From assembly GCA_964023275.1 (NCBI GenBank), contig OZ029914.1:31069351-31133350 (forward strand): a stretch of 64,000 nucleotides of DNA, read 5' to 3'. A program made the translations under genes and the position numbers. Positions 61,001 through 64,000 of the stretch are shown here, piece by piece. Positions within the stretch are counted from its first letter, which is position 1; each line of letters opens with the position of its first letter. Source of the stretch: Norana najaformis (taxonomy: Eukaryota; Annelida; Clitellata; Crassiclitellata; Hormogastridae). Under the pieces are notes generated by a model. The model saw only the letters and a program-made list of their open reading frames with translations, ran no database searches and was not told the DNA's origin.

Positions 61001-63793
61001 TCTTCTGCTGTAAGAATTATTGATGAAGAAACTGTAGGATTTGAAGAGATCCAATCTTACGTTGATTTTTCTTAGGTGTCTTCGTCTCAAATGTATCGTT
61101 TTATGCTACCATATAAGTTACCTTAATAATAATAATAATAATAATAACAATAATAATAATAACATTAATATCACAATTACTACAAATAATACTTTAATGC
61201 TGTTGCCTTCTGCAGAACTTTCTCTCAGCAAGAACTTGATCACGTTTAACTGATCTCCAGGAAGTTTTTATAAATCCCAAAGGATCACATCTAGCCCATG
61301 TAAGAAAATTAAATAATAAAATTAAATAATAAAAACATATAAACCTAAACTAATGCTTTCAATAAAGCAAATAAAGTTAGTTTACTTCTTAGTTCTCAGA
61401 AGCCGAAGCGGTTGGGTATTCAGGAACAGATATGCTTTTAATGCACTTCAAGTGGCGCATATTAACCCTAGCATACAATTACAGGCAAGCCGGAAAAAGA
61501 AGCTGCTGGAATACCTCATATCGAATCAAAGACTTACCTGAAAAGTAAAGACTTGGCTACAACTATGGATGGCAAAATATTGTATCTACAGTTCAGGTTT
61601 CTGTCTTAACACTACGGCTTCAGTTGCATCAGCAATAACACAAAAACACCCACTAAGGCTGACACACGTTCCAAAAACACATTGGAAGTTCAAGCACTCT
61701 GTCCGCTAATTGTATAATGCCATGTAGTGTACTCTGTTCAAATATAACGCATCTTCAAGAAAGCTCCCTTGCAATGCTCTCCTTATTCCAACAACACCAA
61801 GCCATCATCAAACAAAATAGCCGTTGGTAGTCGACAGAATAAAGGCATGGCATTTTGGACAATAATTAATTAGCGAGGCATGCAAGTCACCCCATATACT
61901 GGTGAATGACCTGGATAGCTCCCATGAACTTTGCAATTCTACCACTGGACTAACTTAACTGAATACTTGAGCCTTGCTGAGAAAAGAGCAGAGGAAGATT
62001 AAGAAAATCACTCTGCATGCCCCAAGGTGCCATACTGATTGGTCAACTAAATCAAATTCTGCCTAAAATACTCCAGAATTCATCATAACTGATGACATTT
62101 CACTCATTACATTTACTAAAAATATGGCGCTACACTTACAGAATGTTATAACAAAAAAGTTGCTGGAAAATAAACTGAATCATCACTAAAGAGGTTTTTA
62201 CAGTTCTAACCAATGTAGTCAAATTACTATAAACAATATTAAAATCCTAATGTTAAAAATGGCAATAATTGAAAAACTAACAAAAGTAACAATAGTCAAT
62301 AACGATGATATAAATAAAAATAATAACAATAAATAATAACATCCATAACCAATTATAGTATGTTGATTGATGATCATTAGAAAATTAACAAAATAATTTT
62401 ATAATCACACATAATAAATGTAAAGTTACCAAAGCCCCATTTACTTCATAACAAACTGGAAGAAAACATGAAGGAACCAGACAGTAGACAGGTACCAACC
62501 ATCTTCTGGCAGGCATCATTGAGCGTCCGATGTAGGAATGTATCGCCATCTTTGTACCACGGTGGACAAGGCGGCTTCCTCGAATCCTTAGAGTCGCAGA
62601 TGACCTCTTCTGCAGCTGTTGTTCTGTCTCGAGAGATCTCTAAAGTGATGCTGTAGTAGTCAGGAATAGGATTCCTACAAGCCAACAATCGTAATCCCGA
62701 GATTTCTACAGCGCCCAACGAAAGCTAAGTTGCAGGAAGCAGTTTATTCACAGACGCTCAGTCAAAACAAAATCGATAGGCAAAAGGTTACAATCAAGTA
62801 AGTAAGAAAGAGAAATGCAGTCAAATGTATCATATGACTGAGTCGGTGTCTGGTTCAAACAGTAAGGAGTGTGTATAAGAGGAAACAGATCAGACTCATA
62901 ACAATGACCTTACCACTAGATCACATCTGCAACCAAACAAAAATAACCTTGTGGTGAATATGCTTCTCCATTACAACAATGATGCTAATGCACATAAATC
63001 CAGCTGAACAACTTCTTTGGTAACAGGAATGAATAAAAAAACTGTGACTTTATCGTTGCAAAATGCAGAAAAATAGTGACAATAACATTCAAACTTGAAA
63101 TGATAAAGAAATTCTTAAAAGGATGCCTTATTGTTGGATTGCTAATTTCATATTTGTGCTCCTCCCAAAAGGTTTTTCACCGCAGTAGCACAGCTCTGAA
63201 GAATACTGCTGACTGAAACCTGTAATCAAAAACTGATCACCTTACCTCATGTTTAGTACAGCTCCTGTGAAGAACACTATTGATTAATATTGTTATTTGT
63301 AACGTGCACAAAGTCAAACAGAAATCCGAATCTGAGGTATGGCTAGTCTGCCGCTAGATATCAGTGCCATTAGATATCCAAATAAGCTGGTTCCATGTCG
63401 GTAAATAGAGGAAAGCTGGCTGACTTATCCAGTAGCTATTCACGTGCTGATGGACAGTAGAGTTTATGAAGCATGCTATGATTGTTTAGAAGAACTTAAA
63501 ACTGATGTCCAATCACCTGCAGTAGTTTCTGACGATGTTTTGGAACTTCAGTTTGTCCTCGCTGTTGTTTGGGTAGTTGAGCATGTACTTGTTGTCACTT
63601 TCGTGCGTCACATCCTCGTACTTTGGAATCAGTTGAACGTTCAGGATGCCTACGTTGATCCTGAGACCAGACTCACGGTCCCAGATGAAGTCCGAGGCCT
63701 GCGTCATGTCCGTCACGTAGTGGCTTGTCTCGAGGTTTTGGATGCTGTGAAGATCCTCAAGGAAGATGTTCGGCGATGCATCAACCTTCATTT
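33637..63793 (-). CDS. Gene 2: five-span membrane protein with large ectodomain (5'-incomplete)
   Basis: Exons on the minus strand, 5' to 3': 63793-63517, 62674-62500, 44725-44536, 44318-44011, 43375-42982, 42477-42355, 41842-41619, 39964-39033, 37536-36506, 36019-35861 and 34031-33637. All joins keep phase; about 1,402 codons are visible and no start codon was found. About 620 residues of Cys-containing, N-glycosylatable ectodomain precede five spans, with long loops after spans 2 and 4 and a short Ser/Thr-rich tail. It aligns with gene 1. Likely a cell-surface protein. The two most 5' exons lie beyond a 17.8-kb intron and could in principle belong to another gene, but their phases fit. Family not recognised. 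Confidence 0.75.
34040..35860. other. Gene 2 intron with GC-rich block
   Basis: The stretch 34230-35430 is richer in GC and CpG than the rest of the intron and holds a 148-codon open frame on the minus strand. A direct repeat of about 125 bp lies at 35056-35181 and 35302-35426. No family could be assigned; probably part of an unrecognised element. Confidence 0.5.
35056..35426 (+). repeat. Direct repeat, two copies 246 bp apart
   Basis: Both copies contain ATCTTCCAACTATCGTGA, CGACTTCCTAACAGGGTGGG and AGCCAGTCAGAAATCACACA. The copies differ by scattered substitutions. Confidence 0.85.
35861..36019 (-). CDS. Gene 2 exon, second outside loop
   Basis: Acceptor TCATTTCCACTTCAG, donor ATACACAG/GTACTA. 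It encodes EQKRLVTNYVAEACAIHQLP and CDINIELPQLEFPILPCNF. Matches the Cys and Pro/Leu block of gene 1 at 8119-8426. Confidence 0.85.
36506..37536 (-). CDS. Gene 2 exon with membrane segments 3 and 4
   Basis: Acceptor GTTTTAATGTAG, donor AACTCAG/GTAAG; 1,031 bases open. It encodes an outside segment, span 3 (DILRVVFLILDALLLTY), an inside loop of about 115 residues with basic and acidic patches (HLERKRKPPDFH, EEPQTEAIDIVFPPTPS), span 4 (LLKLIIMGILLLGCYVVIKS) and the start of loop 2 (NQSNWYLTDEARYFNG). The Pro/Ser inside loop could carry regulation or binding sites. Confidence 0.85.
37537..39032. other. Gene 2 intron, nothing recognised
   Basis: AT-rich, with two similar stretches near 37540-37600 and 37640-37700 (TTTAAAACAGACATTT) that point to a small local duplication. 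No exon or element assigned. Confidence 0.45.
39033..39964 (-). CDS. Gene 2 exon with membrane segments 1 and 2 and first loop
   Basis: Acceptor TTTGGCTATTTTAG, donor GGGAAAG/GTAACA; 932 bases in one open frame. Span 1 (LTVFVAFGAVVAILLVTFSA), a basic inside loop with Ser-Pro (MDSPRSHAKPGRK), span 2 (YSLGFTFTVFFAVLSLL) and a long helical loop with NIS and NVT sequons follow in order. In gene 1 the same region is cut into five exons. The initial ATG follows the acceptor directly and is internal, not a start. Confidence 0.85.
40110..41110 (-). mobile_element. L2/CR1-like non-LTR retrotransposon relic
   Basis: The minus strand reads HFYADDAQIYVSFE (catalytic ADD), QQLKKFEWLKSL, ALVSSHLDYCNLLFTGITKS and a 3' tail. 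It is about 80 percent similar by eye to the relic at 49670-50590 and is broken by shifts. Confidence 0.8.
41111..41600. other. Intron spacer
   Basis: AT-rich, with a short local repeat TTAAATTAAATTAATTT near 41206. No feature recognised. Confidence 0.4.
41619..41842 (-). CDS. Gene 2 ectodomain exon before the first span
   Basis: Acceptor CGCAATTTTTTTAG, donor GAACAG/GTTTCT. It encodes RMSGCPGYLGVTINSRLDFE, LLILCPAEFNLTFKVPNW and LYLTQLVFEQ. Beta-rich with two Cys and the sequon NLT. Confidence 0.75.
42080..42205 (+). repeat. CAT/TTC microsatellite
   Basis: ATCATCATTTTCTTC units repeated about five times and then CAT triplets, in a gene 2 intron. Confidence 0.95.
42355..42477 (-). CDS. Gene 2 ectodomain exon
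   Basis: Acceptor CTTGAGTGTTTTCCAG, donor ATATCAG/GTCAGT. It encodes NRSILPYYFRYNGPHLLTNE and ELALTSQGRIWEIYIS. Sequons NRS and NES. A longer upstream open frame contains the acceptor and was treated as intron. Confidence 0.7.
42982..43375 (-). CDS. Gene 2 ectodomain exon with HEISH motif
   Basis: Acceptor TTTTTAATTTTAG, donor GTTCCAG/GTACC. It encodes ADFLTVEHNTGLDLKDEFIL, ETANNMFNYTVHSL, VVIHEISHNIFVAST and KNEPYLRFVVPG. HEISH fits the HExxH pattern of zinc peptidases, but the surroundings do not resemble a known family and it is likely coincidental. Sequons NYT and NVS are present. Confidence 0.75.
43880..43960 (+). repeat. Dispersed repeat A, partial copy
   Basis: ATGCCTCTGAATGAG, TTAGCTTTCTGGGTGCTGAA and TTACAATC match other repeat A copies. 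It lies about 50 bases 3' of the GC donor of the gene 2 exon. Confidence 0.6.
44011..44318 (-). CDS. Gene 2 ectodomain exon with GC donor
   Basis: Acceptor TTTTCCGCCTACAG. It encodes IFERKCCQVECFTLMDCKQM, then EECTKVAVECAMGDAYRYTI and FFQ-free beta-like sequence ending YQSHGEFK. The only phase-compatible donor is AAG/GCAAGT, the consensus of rare GC-AG introns. At least seven Cys lie in the first 75 residues. Confidence 0.7.
44536..44725 (-). CDS. Gene 2 Cys-rich ectodomain exon
   Basis: Acceptor CATCCTCTTGTTAG, donor GCACTAG/GTAATG. The frame that fits the phases reads GTFPEPLQPAANSIVCTDSS, NQTYTTERP and KCRAAKSRCDQCLNQPRCLA. A longer frame over the same bases ends in a stop at the donor and was rejected. 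The CxxxxxxCxxCxxxxxC spacing looks like a small disulphide-rich module. Confidence 0.7.
44765..44915 (+). repeat. CAT/CAC microsatellite
   Basis: Mixed CAT and CAC triplets directly upstream (minus sense) of the Cys-rich exon acceptor. Confidence 0.85.
45020..46520 (+). mobile_element. CR1-like non-LTR retrotransposon relic
   Basis: The plus strand reads VAFDAVDHGILLKCLKG (reverse transcriptase motif A), a degraded HRVPSWRTLILYSLP block, NADDPQ (YADD remnant), FIWLGS and HDLDVTLDQELTFSEHVGRV. The 3' part continues through a WNSLP-type region to GAGGTGCTACATAAATCTTC near 46485 and a short CCA-rich tail. An unrelated repeat is inserted at 45685-45840. Multiple stops; dead. Confidence 0.8.
45685..45840 (+). 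repeat. Copy of the CCATATCCCA dispersed element
   Basis: GTAAAGTATCCCATATCCCA, GAATCCCAATG, ACGGGGCCAGTGCAT and GGACTTGCCGTTTAC match the tandem array at 11.9-13.6 kb. It sits within the CR1-like relic, so it moved after that element landed. Confidence 0.75.
46530..49660. other. Intron with short repeat family C
   Basis: A repeat B tail lies near 46715-46790. A family of about 110 bp is present at 47402-47512 and 48688-48803, and inverted at 48256-48306 (GACAAAGTCTGTGCTTCATT). A 162-codon plus-strand frame at 47891-48379 has no supported function. Otherwise AT-rich. Confidence 0.5.
49670..50590 (-). mobile_element. L2/CR1-like retrotransposon, 3' part of ORF2
   Basis: An intact frame of 263 codons (50581-49790) carries LLLNPSKTEFLLLG, RDLGVVFDSTMSLTNYVNGI, SRLDYCNSILVGITKSN and WNSLPVSVRSAQSLLSFRSQ. 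These are typical of the thumb and connection regions of CR1/L2-group reverse transcriptases. It is 5'-truncated before the YADD motif. The tail includes CAAGGCATCAACCGATGGCA near 49710. The intact frame makes it the youngest of the four copies here. Confidence 0.85.
51050..51590 (+). mobile_element. RTE-like retrotransposon 3' end
   Basis: RIAKAIATTKAMDKIWKSKA and KLSVLKICF, then in the frame 51166-51444 LYGCEASVITKDVGRKILAF, ERKCYRKIMKIGWAQ and GLFGHLCRMSNDRKIKTLVF. This is the C-terminal end of RTE-group reverse transcriptases. It ends with the typical short GATGATGATGACGATGAC tail near 51570. One frameshift near 51155 and a stop near 51443. Confidence 0.8.
51930..52390 (-). mobile_element. 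L2-like 3' tail
   Basis: A GAT microsatellite (minus sense) plus CTTCTATAGCATCGTTATCA and GGCATCAACTGATGG match the 3' tails of the other L2-like copies. The rest (52080-52390) is too decayed to translate. Confidence 0.5.
52750..53960 (+). mobile_element. L2-like retrotransposon relic, internally deleted
   Basis: The plus strand reads FQPTNLAEVCTLIVSSPNKK, SNYRPISTLNCVSKILEQ and HQSADCMFHSTEPALLAIHN, then jumps to SSHLHYFKLLLTGITKSN and ARAITNTSKYEHM. The YADD core between these is missing. The tail ends CCATCAGTTGATGCCTTGTG near 53905. Many stops. Confidence 0.8.
53960..57600. other. Intron without recognised genes
   Basis: Contains CA/TA-rich tracts (55780-55960, 57160-57200, 57300-57375), a 16-bp triplication of TTGGCCTCACATC near 56340 and a short word CCGGATTA linked to TAGGGTTA at 56219 (inverted), 57276 and 57380. 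No exon found. Confidence 0.5.
57630..58050 (+). mobile_element. L2-like retrotransposon 3' end
   Basis: SDCLSLVIPWARTVLGKCAF, VAGPKFWNSLPVSVRSAQSL and FRPQLKTYLFQIA, then a tail with CATTGGTTCATGCCTTGTGC and an ATT microsatellite. Nearly the same sequence as the end of the 49670-50590 copy, in the other orientation. Confidence 0.85.
58075..59560 (-). pseudogene. Transposase-like gene relic (repeat family of invertebrate genomes)
   Basis: Minus-strand pieces in order: SITLVVHLNSKLIPDLTGK, LPVLVSGKGF, RIPSGTGEAQVAAVFEATED, FDTTCTNTGRVTGTCVLLEQ, LLSLVCRHHIMELIIGKV, DDYREFLELVLVFLG, then WLSVDLQSFQNKNLEDFAIT, ALKVVNDHAECAVVLIQEFS and SQVQFLL. I recall this as a multicopy invertebrate protein. 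The conserved Asp, CRHH and Glu suggest a DDE enzyme, perhaps hAT-like, but that is inference. Stops and shifts show it is dead. Confidence 0.6.
60010..60110 (+). repeat. CATA minisatellite
   Basis: Repeats of ACATACATACATATACACAT, about 20 bp, four to five units. Confidence 0.9.
60397..60568 (-). mobile_element. tRNA-derived SINE
   Basis: On the minus strand a tRNA-like head (GAGCTAGCCAACTGGTTAGA, A-box-like; GGATTTGATCC, B-box-like) is followed by a body with CCTTGAGCAAGTCC and a TAAATAAATAAA tail. The 3' region with GCCATCGATTGAGGC resembles the L2-like tails. Pol III transcription is inferred from the boxes. Confidence 0.8.
61120..61162 (+). repeat. AAT microsatellite
   Basis: Run of AAT triplets within the 17.8-kb intron. 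Confidence 0.95.
61165..62499. other. Intron, no supported exon
   Basis: A perfect donor-like CAG/GTAAGT on the minus strand occurs near 61545, but no acceptor and frame upstream fit gene 2. Otherwise AT-rich sequence with small AATAAT tracts. Confidence 0.4.
62500..62674 (-). CDS. Gene 2 ectodomain exon
   Basis: Acceptor GATTGTTGGCTTGTAG. It encodes NPIPDYYSITLEISRD, VICDSKDSRKPPCPPWYKDG and LNDACQKM with four Cys. The 3' edge ATG/GTTGGT is chosen for phase 0; GTTG/GTACCT four bases later is an alternative. Dispersed repeat A lies directly upstream of its acceptor. Confidence 0.65.
62676..62790 (-). repeat. Dispersed repeat A, copy next to an acceptor
   Basis: The minus strand has CCTATCGATTTTGTTTTGAC, GCGTCTGTGAATAA and CTGTAGAAATCTCGGGATTA. 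It ends about 12 bases before the AG used by the gene 2 exon at 62674. Confidence 0.75.
62800..63516. other. Gene 2 intron, nothing recognised
   Basis: AT-rich without exon, RNA gene or clear repeat. A weak internal similarity (CACAGCTCTGAAGAA and TACAGCTCCTGTGAAGAA) lies near 63190-63285. Confidence 0.4.
63517..63793 (-). CDS. Gene 2 ectodomain exon (most 5' seen)
   Basis: Acceptor TTGTCTGTCTGTGCAG, donor TACTGCAG/GTGATT. It encodes EMKVDASPNIFLEDLHSIQN, then SDFIWDRESGLRINVGIL and KYMLNYPNNSEDKLKF. The alternating hydrophobic pattern suggests beta structure. It ends AG, which completes Arg with the next exon. Confidence 0.7.
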
Positions 63794-64000
63794 CTGCACA
63801 GACAGACAATGAAGCAACTGCCCCGTGACAGTATTACACAAAACAACTACAAATAAAAAATCACATATTAACCTATTATAATTTCAATACCCAGTGATGT
63901 TTACAGTAGTATTAATAACAAAATTAATTTATAACTAATTTTAACAACTAGAAAAGAAATTATATTAGTATAACAATAACTAGTTTAACAATAACAAAAT
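63794..64000. other. Right edge, gene 2 intron
   Basis: AT-rich intronic sequence upstream of the first visible gene 2 exon. Confidence 0.5.

Noticed and set aside
61540..61610. Extra gene 2 exon ending at a perfect GTAAGT donor near 61545 (minus)
   Set aside because: No upstream acceptor gives a frame that fits the flanking exons.
63444..63812. 122-codon plus-strand frame
   Set aside because: Antisense to the gene 2 exon 63793-63517, whose borders fit in phase.

Overview
This is a piece of an animal nuclear genome, probably a marine invertebrate. It has short exons with GT-AG introns whose phases can be checked, long introns full of transposon relics, abundant microsatellites, and Penelope-like, CR1/L2-like, RTE-like, P-type and tRNA-SINE elements. 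The frequent word TAGGCCTA and the mix of elements recall echinoderm or hemichordate sequence, but the phylum is a guess. No prokaryotic operon, CRISPR array or rRNA operon is visible.

Two host genes frame the window and point at each other. Gene 1 (plus strand, 708-9507) is cut off at its 5' side; eleven exons in consistent phase give about 641 codons ending at a stop. Gene 2 (minus strand, 63793 down to 33637) is also 5'-incomplete; eleven exons give about 1,400 codons. Both encode membrane proteins with five predicted membrane segments and two ectodomain loops. They align with each other through most of their length (YSxxxTFTV at segment 2, a Cys plus Pro/Leu-rich block before segment 5), so I call them paralogues. 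Gene 2 also shows a long Cys-containing N-terminal ectodomain. I do not recognise the family; the topology resembles prominins but I see no prominin motif.

The 24 kb between the two 3' ends is repeats. It holds a roughly three-unit tandem array (11.6-13.85 kb), a satellite-like field of TATATAAATTG-containing units (15.4-18.4 kb), a 575-bp palindrome (18.6-19.17 kb), a 560-bp CT tract, a tandem Penelope-like element (20.16-25.06 kb), duplicated blocks with short hairpin elements (25.1-26.5 kb), a 125-bp minisatellite (28.0-28.6 kb) and a decayed P-element/THAP9-like transposase (30.6-32.6 kb). The introns of gene 2, above all the 17.8-kb intron 44.7-62.5 kb, hold CR1/L2-like and RTE-like retrotransposon relics, a decayed transposase-like gene and a tRNA-derived SINE.

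The most interesting items are: the Penelope-like element, which carries an Asn/Arg-rich ORF and an SGNH (GDSL) hydrolase-like ORF upstream of its reverse transcriptase and GIY-YIG endonuclease; the convergent paralogous five-span receptor-like genes with almost no shared intron positions and one GC-AG intron; the nested palindrome; and a SINE that appears to share its 3' tail with the L2-like elements in the same window.
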